Shown piece after piece: positions 36,901-45,651 of a stretch of DNA of 64,000 nucleotides (within the stretch, counting starts at the first letter, position 1; the number at the start of each line of letters is the position of its first letter). Location of the stretch: NCBI GenBank assembly GCA_020401865.1, contig JADCAS010000003.1, positions 77,000 to 140,999 of the forward strand, read 5' to 3'. The DNA comes from Phenylobacterium sp. GTDB taxonomy: Bacteria; Pseudomonadota; Alphaproteobacteria; Caulobacterales; Caulobacteraceae. The notes under the pieces are model-generated. The model made no database searches and was not told the origin of the DNA. It worked only from the letters and a program-made list of their open reading frames with translations. The position numbers and the translations under genes were made by a program.

Positions 36901-37593
36901 CTATCCGGCCTCAAGCGTCCCGACGATGGACGCGCGCTGAGACAGCTCGATCCAGTTGCCGTCGGGGTCACGGACCATGGAGATGCGCGCCGTCGTCCCC
37001 AGGGTAGTCGGGGGCATAGCCTCGCGGCCGCCGGCGGCCAGGACCCGGGCGTGCTCCGCATCGACCCTGAAGACCTGGAAGGTGATGTAGCGCCAGCCCG
37101 TGCCCGGCATGGTCGCGTCGGAGGGGGCGTCGGTGGACTCCTCAAGGATCAGCAGCGTCTCGCCGGCCCGGAATGCGGCGCCGCCTTCCCAGGCTTCCTC
37201 GGACAGGCCCAGGGCGCCGGCGTAGAAGGCCCGGTGGGCCTCCAGGCTGCGCACGGCCAGGCGGATCCCGGCCTGGGTGATCCCGCGCCAGCCCGGGGGC
37301 ACGAGGGCCAGTCGGTTGCCGTCCGGATCAGCGAGGAGGCGCGGTGCGGAACGCCCCTCCCGCGCCAGCAGGAGTTCGCGATAGCCGGTCGGCTCGCCTT
37401 TCGGGATCGGCTCGGCATAGGCGTTGATCTTGAGCACCGAGCCGTTGGCGTCGTGGCGGTGCTGGTCCTGTCCGCGCCGGATACGCAGAACATGGTCGAA
37501 GGGCGTTCCCGCCTCGCCCTGCCAGAAGGCCAGGACGGGCCCAAGGTTGTTGGTGGACATGCCGATGTCCACGCGCGGCTTGGCCAGGTCCAT
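36901..37593 (-). CDS. VOC family protein (glyoxalase/dioxygenase fold)
   Basis: This 230-residue protein has two vicinal-oxygen-chelate half-domains. The first (about 1-115) has the MSTNNLGPVLAFWQGEAG opening and the second (about 118-225) has GIRLAVRSLEAHRAFYAGALG. The C-terminal VRDPDGNWIELSQRA is a classic VOC ending carrying a metal-ligand glutamate. The substrate is unknown. The ATG at 37593 has GGGAGG upstream. It diverges from the alcohol-dehydrogenase-like gene at 37693. Confidence 0.88.
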   Translation of the reverse strand: MDLAKPRVDIGMSTNNLGPVLAFWQGEAGTPFDHVLRIRRGQDQHRHDANGSVLKINAYAEPIPKGEPTGYRELLLAREGRSAPRLLADPDGNRLALVPPGWRGITQAGIRLAVRSLEAHRAFYAGALGLSEEAWEGGAAFRAGETLLILEESTDAPSDATMPGTGWRYITFQVFRVDAEHARVLAAGGREAMPPTTLGTTARISMVRDPDGNWIELSQRASIVGTLEAG

Positions 37594-37692
37594 GGGCGCC
37601 TCCCTCTCCTGTCCCCACCCTGCGGGCTTGCCCGCGATCCCGGCCCGTGACAAGTCGGAAAGACAGGGAGACAACAACCAGGAGCCAGGCCC

Positions 37693-38658
37693 ATGAAGGC
37701 GGCGGTCTACTACGAGAACGGCGGACCCGAGGTCCTGCGCTACGAGGACGTCCCCGATCCGGCCTGCCATCCCAAGGGCGTCATCATCCGCGTCGAGGCC
37801 ATCGCCATCGAGGGCGGCGACACCCTGAACCGCTTCGGCGGGCCCCTGGTCACAAAGCCCCACATCGTCGGCTACCAGGCCGCCGGAGAGATCATCGAGG
37901 TCGGCGCCGAGGTCACCCACCTGAAGGTCGGCCAGAAGGTCGCCACCGTGAACAATTTCGGCAGCCACGCCGCCCTGCGCAGCGTGCCGGCGCGTAACTG
38001 CTGGCCCGTGCCGGACGGCTACGACATCGCCAAGGCCTCGGCCATCCCGGTCACCCTCGGCACCGCCCACGACTGCCTGTTCGAGTACGGGCGGATGAAG
38101 GCGGGCGAGATTGTCCTGGTCCAGGCGGGCGCCTCGGGCGTCGGCGTCGCCGCCATCCAGCTGGCCCGCCGGGCGGGGGCGAAGATGATCCTGGCCACCG
38201 CCTCCTCCGATGAGAGGCTCGAGCGCCTCAAGCCCCTGGGGATGACCGCCGGCATCAACTACCGCGTGAACGAGGTGCCCCGGGAGGTCCGCCGCCTGAC
38301 CGACAACCACGGCGCGGACGTGGTGGTGGACTCCGTCGGCGGCTCGACCCTGCAGGGCTCGATCAACAGCCTCGCCTACCGCGGCCGGGTCTCGATGGTG
38401 GGCGCCGCGGGCCGCGAGCCCATGGTGGTGGACGTCGGCTCCATGATGGGCGGCAACCGCGGCCTGTCCGGGGTCTTCCTCGGGGCCGAGATCATGACCG
38501 ACCGGGTCCATGACATGATCCAGGGCCTGATCGAGGCCGCCGCCCGGGGCGAGCTGGAGGTGGTGATCGACCGGACCTTCCCGCTTTCAGAGGCCGCCGC
38601 CGCCCACGCCTACATCGAAAGCCGCGCCGCCGTCGGCCGCGTGGTCCTGGTTCCCTGA
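37693..38658 (+). CDS. quinone-oxidoreductase-like MDR superfamily dehydrogenase
   Basis: This 321-residue NADP-binding medium-chain reductase lacks structural zinc cysteines. The N-terminus MKAAVYYENGGPEVLRYEDVP and the nucleotide motif QAGASGVGVAAIQLA are diagnostic of the quinone oxidoreductase/zeta-crystallin group. It probably reduces an enone or quinone. Three genes follow in the same direction (a truncated hydrolase, then an SDR), with short gaps that suggest one transcript. Confidence 0.9.
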   Translation: MKAAVYYENGGPEVLRYEDVPDPACHPKGVIIRVEAIAIEGGDTLNRFGGPLVTKPHIVGYQAAGEIIEVGAEVTHLKVGQKVATVNNFGSHAALRSVPARNCWPVPDGYDIAKASAIPVTLGTAHDCLFEYGRMKAGEIVLVQAGASGVGVAAIQLARRAGAKMILATASSDERLERLKPLGMTAGINYRVNEVPREVRRLTDNHGADVVVDSVGGSTLQGSINSLAYRGRVSMVGAAGREPMVVDVGSMMGGNRGLSGVFLGAEIMTDRVHDMIQGLIEAAARGELEVVIDRTFPLSEAAAAHAYIESRAAVGRVVLVP

Positions 38659-38671
38659 AGCGCGGCCCTCC

Positions 38672-39088
38672 ATGCCCTTTGCGAACAACGGCGAGGTGCG
38701 GATCTGCTGGGAGAGCTTCGGCGATCCCACCGACCCCGCCATCCTGCTGATCAACGGCCTCGGCTCGCAGATGACCCGATGGCCGGAGGCCTTCTGCGAG
38801 GTCCTCACCGGCCGGGGATACCGGGCCCTGAGGTTCGACAACCGCGACACGGGCGACCGGTCGCCGCGCCTGGCCAGGATCACCGCCCCCACCGTCGTCC
38901 TGCATGGAGCGGACGATCCCCTCCTGCCCGCCGAGGGCGGCCGGGACACCGCCGCCAAGATCCCCGGCGCGGAGCTCCGGATCGTCGAGGGCATGGGCCA
39001 CGACCTGCCCCCCGCCCTGTTCGGCATCGTCGCCGACGCCATCCTCGCCGCCGCGACCCGCGCCGGCCGACCCCTTCAAGGAGCCTGA
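38672..39088 (+). pseudogene. alpha/beta hydrolase with in-frame internal deletion, 138 aa
   Basis: The first 60 residues match the start of a typical alpha/beta hydrolase (ILLINGLGSQMTRWPE, LRFDNRDTG), and residues from about 66 match the C-terminal third (ITAPTVVLHGADDPLLP with the catalytic Asp82, EGMGHDLP with the catalytic His110). Missing between them are roughly 130-160 residues that normally hold the nucleophile elbow GxSxG and the lid. The join is near residues 61-66 (about 38852-38870) and preserves the frame. Without a nucleophile the product is unlikely to be an active esterase. The frame, start and neighbours are intact, so it may still be translated. An assembly artefact is another explanation. 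Confidence 0.75.
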
Positions 39089-39091
39089 CCC

Positions 39092-39874
39092 ATGGGACGT
39101 CTTTCCGGAAAATCTGTCATCATCACCGGCGCCGGCTCAGGCATCGGCCGGGCGGCCTCCCTGCTGTTCGCCGGCGAGGGGGCGAAGCTGGTCATCGCCG
39201 ACAAGTTCGACACGGTGGAGGAGACCGCCCGACAGGTGCGCGAGGCCGGCGGGACGGCCGTCGCCCTGGTCGGGGACGCGGGCGAGGAAGACTTCGTCTG
39301 CGCCCTGGTCGACCGCGCCGTCGCAGAGCACGGCGCCCTGGACGCCATCTGGGCCAACGCCGGCATTTCGGGCGGCGCGGTCCCGCGGGAGGACCAGGAC
39401 GCCGCCCACTGGGCCGAGGTCCTGCGGGTCAACCTGATCGGCCCCTTCCTCGCCATCAAGCACGCCAGCCGGGTCATGGTCCCGCGCGGCCGCGGCTCCA
39501 TCGTCATGACCGCTTCGGTGGCCGGCATCCGGTCGGGCGCGGGTGGCCTGCCCTATTCCGCATCCAAGGCCGGGGTCATCAACCTGGCCCAGACGGCGGC
39601 CAACGACCTCTACGGGACCGGGGTTCGGGTCAACGCCATCTGCCCCGGCCTGATCGAGACCGGCATGACCAAGCCCATCTTCGACGGCGCCCGGGCGCGG
39701 GGGAACGAGGCCAAGATCGGCCAGCTCAACCCCCTGACCCGCTATGGCGTGCCCTCGGAGATCGCCCACGCCGGCCTCTTCCTGGCCACGGACGACGCCT
39801 CCTACGTGAACGGCCAGGCCATTGCGGTGGACGGCGGCCTGTCCTCCTCACACCCGGTGGCGCGGCGGCGGTAG
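39092..39874 (+). CDS. SDR family oxidoreductase
   Basis: This 260-residue short-chain dehydrogenase has the cofactor motif TGAGSGIG (12-19), the structural NAG motif in WANAGISG and the catalytic Tyr155/Lys159 (YSASK). An Asp after the second strand (IADKFD) favours NAD over NADP. The start is three bases after the deleted hydrolase gene, so it is cotranscribed with it. It likely oxidises an alcohol in the same catabolic route as the MDR enzyme upstream. A palindromic repeat starts 22 bases after the stop. Confidence 0.92.
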   Translation: MGRLSGKSVIITGAGSGIGRAASLLFAGEGAKLVIADKFDTVEETARQVREAGGTAVALVGDAGEEDFVCALVDRAVAEHGALDAIWANAGISGGAVPREDQDAAHWAEVLRVNLIGPFLAIKHASRVMVPRGRGSIVMTASVAGIRSGAGGLPYSASKAGVINLAQTAANDLYGTGVRVNAICPGLIETGMTKPIFDGARARGNEAKIGQLNPLTRYGVPSEIAHAGLFLATDDASYVNGQAIAVDGGLSSSHPVARRR

Positions 39875-39895
39875 GCGGTCCACGGCCCCTCAGCA

Positions 39896-40001
39896 GACCC
39901 CCTCACCCGCCTCCGGCGGGAGCTCCCCCTTGGGGGAGCAATGAGCCCTCTAATTCCTCCCCCCAGGGGGAGGTGGACCGCGCAGCGGGACGGAGGGGGT
40001 C
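39896..40001. repeat. palindromic intergenic repeat, copy B
   Basis: This 106-base element is bounded by GACCCCCTC (39896-39904) and GAGGGGGTC (39993-40001), with internal inverted pairs GCTCCCCC/GGGGGAGC and CCTCCCCC/GGGGGAGG. It is in the same orientation as copy A and shares its termini and the block from GGGAGCTCCCC to GGGGGAGGTGG. Copy A is longer by an extra GC-rich insert near its right end. Confidence 0.8.
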
Positions 40002-40104
40002 AACGGCGGCCCCGCTGAGGCCCTACGGCCTTGCGCCCCGACTGGTCAGGCGGCGCGCGGGCGGCTAGAAACCGCTCGGCAACGCCTATTGCGCTCAGGG
40101 ACCC

Positions 40105-40851
40105 ATGGCTGGACATTCCAAGTTCAAGAACATCATGCACCGCAAGGGCCGCGCCGACGCCCAGCGGTCCAAGCTGTTCTCCAAGCTGTCGCGCGAGATC
40201 ACCGTCGCCGCCAAGTCGGGCATGCCCGACCCGGCCATGAACCCGCGCCTGCGCCTTGCCGTGGCCAACGCCCGGGCCGAGTCCATGCCCAAGGACAACA
40301 TCGAGCGGGCCATCAAGAAGGCCTCCGGCGCCGACGCCGCCTCCTACGAGGAGATCCGCTATGAGGGCTTCGGCCCCGGGGGCGCGGGCGTCATCGTCGA
40401 GGTCCTGACCGACAACCGCAACCGGGCGGCGGCCAATGTCCGCTCCCTGTTCTCCAAGCACGGCGGCAACCTGGGCGAGACCGGCTCGGTCTCCTTCATG
40501 TTCGACCGGGTGGGCCGCATCGTCTATCCGGCCTCCGCCGGGGGCGAGGAGGCCATGATGGAGGCGGCCATCGAAGCCGGCGCCGACGACGTGGAGTCCG
40601 ACGAGGAGGAGCATGTGGCCTTCTCCGCCTTCGAGTCCCTCAACGAGGTGGCGGCGGCCCTGGAGGCGGCGCTGGGCGCGGCCAAGTCCACGGGCCTGGC
40701 CTGGCGGCCCAAGAGCCTGACCCCCGTGGAGGGCGACGCCGTCGCCACCCTGCTGAAGTTGATCGACGCCCTGGAGGACGATGACGACGTCCAGACCTTC
40801 TGGGGCAATTACGACATCTCCGACGCCGACCTCGAAGCCTTCGGAGGCTGA
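40105..40851 (+). CDS. yebC: YebC/PmpR family protein (TACO1-like)
   Basis: This 248-residue YebC protein has the hallmark start [21 protein letters not shown]. It was long annotated as a DNA-binding regulator, but the family (including mitochondrial TACO1) is now linked to relieving ribosome stalling on proline-rich stretches. Length and motifs are complete. In related bacteria it sits close to ruvCAB. Here a protease, a kinase and a TonB receptor separate it from ruvC. Confidence 0.96.
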   Translation: MAGHSKFKNIMHRKGRADAQRSKLFSKLSREITVAAKSGMPDPAMNPRLRLAVANARAESMPKDNIERAIKKASGADAASYEEIRYEGFGPGGAGVIVEVLTDNRNRAAANVRSLFSKHGGNLGETGSVSFMFDRVGRIVYPASAGGEEAMMEAAIEAGADDVESDEEEHVAFSAFESLNEVAAALEAALGAAKSTGLAWRPKSLTPVEGDAVATLLKLIDALEDDDDVQTFWGNYDISDADLEAFGG

Positions 40852-40870
40852 CCCCGCAGGAGGGGCCGAC

Positions 40871-41635
40871 ATGGCCAGAACCGTCCAGTCCGCGTCCGGG
40901 AATCCCGTCGGCCTGATCCTCCTGGCCTGCCTGGGCTCGGCCTATCTCATGACGGTCAGCGACTTCCCGCCCCTGACCTTCATCTTCGTCATGCTGGGCT
41001 GGATCCTGGCCGTGGCCGTCCACGAGTTCGGCCACGCCTGGGTCGCCTGGCTGGGGGGCGACCACACGATCGAGGACAAGGGCTACCTGACCTTCGACCC
41101 GCGCAAGTACGCGGACCTGCAGACCACCCTGATCTGGCCGCTGATCGCCCTGGCCCTGGGCGGCATCGGCTTTCCGGGCGGCGCCGTCTGGCTGCGGGAG
41201 GACCTGATGCGCGGTCCTCTCTGGCGCTCGGCGGCCTCCCTGGCCGGGCCCGCCGGCTCCTTCCTGGTCATGATCCTCCTGGCCCTGCCCCTCGCCCTCT
41301 GGCCGCCGGAACCGGGGCAGGAGACCCTGGCCGCCGCCCTCGCCTTCCTGGCCTTCCTGCAGGCCACCGCCGTGGTGCTGAACCTCCTGCCGGTGCCCGG
41401 CTTTGACGGCTTCGGCGTGCTGCGGCCCTTCCTGCCGGTCCGGGTGCGCATCGCTGCGGCCAAGGTCGAGCCCGTCGCGCCTCTGATCGTGCTCGCCGCC
41501 CTCCTGTTGCTGCCGGGCGCCTCGACCCTCCTGTTCGGCCTGGCGGTCGGACTGGCGCGGGCGGTGGGCCTGCCGACCGACCTGATCTTCCAGGGCCTGT
41601 CCGACTTCCGCTTCTGGACGCACCTGGGCGGATGA
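40871..41635 (+). CDS. site-2 protease family (M50) membrane metalloprotease
   Basis: This 254-residue polytopic protein has the zinc motif HEFGH (51-55) in the first third and NLLPVPGFDG in the last third, which supplies the third ligand Asp. Six or so membrane helices are visible. It lacks a PDZ or CBS domain, so it belongs to the minimal rhomboid-size S2P subgroup with unknown clients. AGGAGGGG precedes the ATG at 40871. Its stop overlaps the kinase start by 4 bp. Confidence 0.88.
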   Translation: MARTVQSASGNPVGLILLACLGSAYLMTVSDFPPLTFIFVMLGWILAVAVHEFGHAWVAWLGGDHTIEDKGYLTFDPRKYADLQTTLIWPLIALALGGIGFPGGAVWLREDLMRGPLWRSAASLAGPAGSFLVMILLALPLALWPPEPGQETLAAALAFLAFLQATAVVLNLLPVPGFDGFGVLRPFLPVRVRIAAAKVEPVAPLIVLAALLLLPGASTLLFGLAVGLARAVGLPTDLIFQGLSDFRFWTHLGG

Positions 41636-42351
41636 GGCCCGATCCGGCCATCGATGTCCTGGCCGAGAGGCTGGTCGCGGCCCGCCCCGACGGCCGGACC
41701 CTGGTGACCGGCCTGACCGGCGCCGTCTCGGCGGGCAAGAGCACCCTGGCCCAGCGCCTCGCTGACCGCCTGACGGCCCGGGGCCTGTCCGTCGAGGTGA
41801 TCTCCACCGACGGCTTCCTCAAGCCCAACGCCGTCCTCGGCGCCGAGGGCGCCCTGGACCTCAAGGGCTGGCCGCACACCTTCGACACCCCGGCCCTGCT
41901 CTCCACCCTGGCGCAGGTTCCGGCAGGCCCGGTGGAGATTCCGGTCCACAGCCACGTGACCTACGACATCGACCCGGCCCTGGCCCGCCGTATCGACCGG
42001 CCCGACATCCTGATCGCCGAGGGGCTGAACCTGCATTTCCGGGCCGAGACCCCGACCGGGGCCGATCCCCTTGACCTCCTGGTCTACCTCGACGCCGACG
42101 AGGCCGACCTGGAAGCCTGGTACGTGGCCCGGTTCCTGGGCTTCTGGGAGGCGGCCGAGCACGACCCGGCCTCCTTCTACGCCCGCTTCCGGGGGATGGA
42201 CCGCGACGCTGTCACGGGCCTGGCCCACCGGGTCTGGGAGGGGGTCAACCTGCCCAACCTGCGCCAGCACATCGTCCGCGCCCGGCCAACGGCGGACCTG
42301 GTGGTGCGCAAGGGGGCGGACCACGCGGTCACAGGGATCGGGCGGCCCTGA
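41632..42351 (+). CDS. coaA: type I pantothenate kinase-like P-loop kinase
   Basis: This 239-residue kinase resembles type I pantothenate kinase, which phosphorylates pantothenate in the first step of coenzyme A synthesis. The P-loop GAVSAGKS (30-37), STDGFLKPN, PVHSHVTYDI, RPDILIAEGLN and the VYLDADEADLEAWYVARF stretch all match CoaA. The protein is much shorter than the roughly 310-residue canonical enzyme, lacking the N-terminal helical segment and part of the C-terminal end. It may be a minimal CoaA or a related kinase with another substrate. It is translationally coupled to the site-2 protease. Confidence 0.8.
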   Translation: MRPDPAIDVLAERLVAARPDGRTLVTGLTGAVSAGKSTLAQRLADRLTARGLSVEVISTDGFLKPNAVLGAEGALDLKGWPHTFDTPALLSTLAQVPAGPVEIPVHSHVTYDIDPALARRIDRPDILIAEGLNLHFRAETPTGADPLDLLVYLDADEADLEAWYVARFLGFWEAAEHDPASFYARFRGMDRDAVTGLAHRVWEGVNLPNLRQHIVRARPTADLVVRKGADHAVTGIGRP

Positions 42352-42375
42352 GGTCGGTTTCCGTCCAAAGAAGAA

Positions 42376-42401
42376 GGGCGGCGGACCGAAGTCCGCCGCC
42401 C
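42376..42401. terminator. bidirectional rho-independent terminator
   Basis: A perfect 11-bp stem GGGCGGCGGAC/GTCCGCCGCCC with a CGAA loop lies between the convergent coaA-like and TonB-receptor genes. On the plus strand it is followed by CTTTCT and on the minus strand by TTCTTCTTT, so it can act in both directions. Confidence 0.85.
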
Positions 42402-42427
42402 CTTTCTGGATCAGACCCCGGCGAGGA

Positions 42428-45415
42428 TCACCATCTGTAGCTCAACCGGACGAAGGCCCGGCGACCGACCATGTCGTAACCGTTCAGAGCGGCGGCGCCG
42501 ACCCGGAACTGGCCGACGGACGCCGCGGGCGGATGCTCGTCAAACACATTCTGTACACCCGCCTGCGCGGTCCACTTGTCCATCCGCTTGAGAAGCGAAA
42601 GGGTATGGGTGAGATAAAATTCGGTATACTGCTTGTAGAGGACAGGGGCGCCGACGACCCTCAGACCACTCGCCGTCGCAGCTGACGCCAGCAGTGTGGT
42701 GCAGGGCGCCACAACGCCGGCCGCATTGGTGCAGGTGGAGGAGTACCGGGTGCTCGGATACTCATCCTGACCGAGATACCCCGTATCCGAGGCCTTGCCG
42801 ATGACATTCATGCCCCAGAAGGCGGTCCAGTCGTCCTTGACGAAACGCACGTTCACCTCGCCGGTGAAGTCCGGACCGTCATACGAGTAGGTCGTGCCGT
42901 TAAAGTCTTCGACCGCCGCGGAGCCGAGCAGCTGGGTCTTGTCCTCCAACTGCCAGGTGAACTGGGACTCCACCCGGAGACGACCGAAATCGAAGTCATG
43001 CTCGTAACTGACGTTGAGGTCGATTCCGCGATTCTTCTGGCTGGCGACATTGATATAGCTATCGTAAACGCCCAGGATGCTCGGCGTGGGGCCGGTGTCC
43101 CTGGCCAGCAGACCGCAATAGGGATTGTTCGGATAGTCAGATCGCGAATAGCACTGGAAAGCGATGTTGGAGGCGCCGAACCGCCGGACCTCGTCACTGA
43201 CCTCAATATCGAAGTAGTCGATGGCCACCGAGAGACCCAGGGACTTTGGGGTCAAAACCAAACCTAAGGTCCGGGCCTCGGACTTTTCGGCCTTCAGAAC
43301 ACCCTTGCCGCCGCCACTGACGATGACGGCGCTGGTCGCGCCCCCGAGGAAGCCCTGGGGCACGCCGGCGGCGGCGCAGTTGGTGCGGATGTTCTGGTTG
43401 GAGCTGTCTTCATAACGGATGCAGGGGTCGACCGAGGTCTGATCGAGGAAGCCGATCTGATCGGCAAGGTACAGTTCAAAGAGCGCCGGTGCGCGGAAGG
43501 AGGTGCCGTCCGTGGCGCGAACCTTCAGCCAGGGCGTCAGAGCCCAGCTCAACCCGACCTTGTACGTCGAGTTCGAGCCGTAGCTGTCATAATCGGTGTA
43601 ACGGCCCGACAGGGTCAGGTCGAGCGACTCGAACAGAGGAACGCCCTTGACGATCGGCGCATTCAATTCCGCAAAGACTTCCCTGACGTTATCGCCGCCT
43701 CGGGTGCGGCCCGAGGTGCTGGAGCCCCAGAGGTTCTGGGCCTGCGCGTTCGGGCCAGGAACGTCATCGATGAAATCACGCCGGTAAGCGGCGCCGATCG
43801 CCGCCCCCACGGGGCCGGCCGGAAGGCGGAACAGATTGCCGGTGGCCGAAGCTTCAAACTGGGTCTGTTCATAGATCGTATTGCCCACCTCGTAGCCGAA
43901 CAGGAAGGCCTTTTCGGCGTCGGTGAAGTTGCCGGCAAGGACCCGTGGCGAGGTCAGCGGGATACCATTGGGAATGGTCGAGCACTTTCCCCCAGAGATG
44001 GTGATCACGCTCTGGTCGCAGGGAAGGGCGGAAGTGGTCACGGCGAGGACGCGATCGTCATAAATCAAGTCGCCGCCGTACTCCCCGTCCGACCGGGAGT
44101 ACTGGAGGAAGGCGTCCCATGACCATCCGTCCAGAAGACCGGAGCCTGAGAAGTCGCCCCGGAGACCCGCCACAAGGCGGGCATAGTCGACCTTCACCGA
44201 CAGGTCGGATTTCACCGCAATGATCGGGCGTTGCCGACCCAGGGAGACGCCGAAGGGATTGTTGGGATTCCCCAGGATCCAAGGGACGGCGAGATCCGGA
44301 AAAAACTGCTGGACGGAGAAAACGTCCGTCTCGCGCCGGTTCAGCAGCACCTCGGCGTAACCCTCGACGGTCGGGGTCACATCAATCCCGGCATTGGCGT
44401 AGAGGGTGTAGCGCTTCACCGGATACAAAACGGACGCCCGGTCGTAGAGCGGGTTCTCGGTCTCCAGGTAGGGGAAGGTCAGCGGGAAGCCGGCCCGCCC
44501 GCTTCGGGCCAGGCCGGCCGGGATGGGGATGTTGGCGTTTGAGCCGGAGTTGCCCTGCCCGGCGGTGGGGTAGGTGACGCCCGGCCGGGTGTAGACGAGG
44601 TTGCCCAGGCTGGTGCTGAGAGTGTTGGCGAACAGGTTGTAGCACTTGGTTGTGCCCTGGGTGTTCTTGTAATCGACACGCTCGTTCTTTGCGGAATCCA
44701 CCAGATAGTCTGCTGCGCAGGCGGTGTAAGGCCGGTCCCGAGTACGCAGCACCTTCTCCTCGTAATAGTCAGCCGATACATTGAAATAACCGCGCTGGAA
44801 GGTCTTCCCCCAGACTCCATTGAGCCTGTAGACCTCGCCGCCGCCATCGGGCGACATGTTGGAGTAGGCCTCGACCGAGCCACTGTCGATTCTGGTGTTG
44901 GTGATGATGTTGACGACCCCGGCGACGGCGTCCGATCCGTAGACGGAAGAGGCGCCGTCCTTGAGGATTTCAATCCGGCTGATCACGGACTGCGGGATGA
45001 CATTCAGGTCCACGGGGCCGACGGCGCCCCGGACGCCTGCGGGACCGACCCGGCGACCGTTCAGCAGCACCAGACTCCGGCTGGCTCCCAGGCCGCGAAG
45101 GTTGATCGAGTTCGCGCCCGGACCGCCGTTCGTCACATAGCCGGTGAGCTGGTTGTTGACCTGGAACGAACCGGAAGCGAGCGAAGTCGACTGCAGGACC
45201 TGGGAGGTGTCGACGAGGCCCTTGAGGGTCTGCGTCTCTGCCGTAATGACCGTGATCGGGGAGGGTGAGGTGTACTCGTTCTTCTTGATCCGGGAGCCGG
45301 TGACGACCAGTTCCTCGACATCCGAACCTTGCTGCGCCATCGCGGCCGGCGCCAGAGCCAGGGCCGCAAGGCCGGAGATGAAGGTTGTTTTGAGAAGCGT
45401 GTGCTTGAAAGTCAT
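42428..45415 (-). CDS. TonB-dependent outer-membrane receptor
   Basis: This 995-residue receptor imports a ligand across the outer membrane using the TonB-ExbBD proton motive force. It has a Sec signal (ending APAAMAQ), a TonB-box region near EELVVTGSRIKK, a plug domain (about 45-165, with LNGRRV and ILKDGASSVYGSDAVAGVVNI) and a beta barrel ending in FVRLSYRW with the expected C-terminal aromatic. The ligand is not deducible; carbohydrate, peptide and siderophore receptors share this layout. Base composition is visibly less GC-rich than the surrounding genes, and it separates coaA from ruvC, so it may be a later insertion. Confidence 0.94.
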   Translation of the reverse strand: MTFKHTLLKTTFISGLAALALAPAAMAQQGSDVEELVVTGSRIKKNEYTSPSPITVITAETQTLKGLVDTSQVLQSTSLASGSFQVNNQLTGYVTNGGPGANSINLRGLGASRSLVLLNGRRVGPAGVRGAVGPVDLNVIPQSVISRIEILKDGASSVYGSDAVAGVVNIITNTRIDSGSVEAYSNMSPDGGGEVYRLNGVWGKTFQRGYFNVSADYYEEKVLRTRDRPYTACAADYLVDSAKNERVDYKNTQGTTKCYNLFANTLSTSLGNLVYTRPGVTYPTAGQGNSGSNANIPIPAGLARSGRAGFPLTFPYLETENPLYDRASVLYPVKRYTLYANAGIDVTPTVEGYAEVLLNRRETDVFSVQQFFPDLAVPWILGNPNNPFGVSLGRQRPIIAVKSDLSVKVDYARLVAGLRGDFSGSGLLDGWSWDAFLQYSRSDGEYGGDLIYDDRVLAVTTSALPCDQSVITISGGKCSTIPNGIPLTSPRVLAGNFTDAEKAFLFGYEVGNTIYEQTQFEASATGNLFRLPAGPVGAAIGAAYRRDFIDDVPGPNAQAQNLWGSSTSGRTRGGDNVREVFAELNAPIVKGVPLFESLDLTLSGRYTDYDSYGSNSTYKVGLSWALTPWLKVRATDGTSFRAPALFELYLADQIGFLDQTSVDPCIRYEDSSNQNIRTNCAAAGVPQGFLGGATSAVIVSGGGKGVLKAEKSEARTLGLVLTPKSLGLSVAIDYFDIEVSDEVRRFGASNIAFQCYSRSDYPNNPYCGLLARDTGPTPSILGVYDSYINVASQKNRGIDLNVSYEHDFDFGRLRVESQFTWQLEDKTQLLGSAAVEDFNGTTYSYDGPDFTGEVNVRFVKDDWTAFWGMNVIGKASDTGYLGQDEYPSTRYSSTCTNAAGVVAPCTTLLASAATASGLRVVGAPVLYKQYTEFYLTHTLSLLKRMDKWTAQAGVQNVFDEHPPAASVGQFRVGAAALNGYDMVGRRAFVRLSYRW

Positions 45416-45618
45416 GGTCAGTCGGAGTCCTTGCTGTCCTTCGCCGCATTACCGGCGAGGCGCGAGAGTGCGTTACGCCCGGAGGCAGTTTATTTCTCGG
45501 AGGTTAGTCTTGGAGCGCTCGCCTGTCCAATCTTGTTAACTGCGGCCCCTTTTCGCCGGAATTCCGCCTTGATCGCCCGGTGCGCCACCCCCTTCCCGCC
45601 AGCGCCGAACCGGCCTAG

Positions 45619-45633
45619 GAACACATCACGAAC
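45619..45633 (+). promoter_or_regulatory. LexA (SOS) box upstream of ruvCAB
   Basis: GAAC-ACATCAC-GAAC is a perfect GAAC-N7-GAAC, the complement of the alphaproteobacterial LexA site GTTC-N7-GTTC. It ends 18 bases before the ruvC ATG, in a position to block transcription. It therefore predicts DNA-damage induction of the ruvCAB operon. Confidence 0.8.
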
Positions 45634-45651
45634 AGTCGCCGGTGGAACCGC

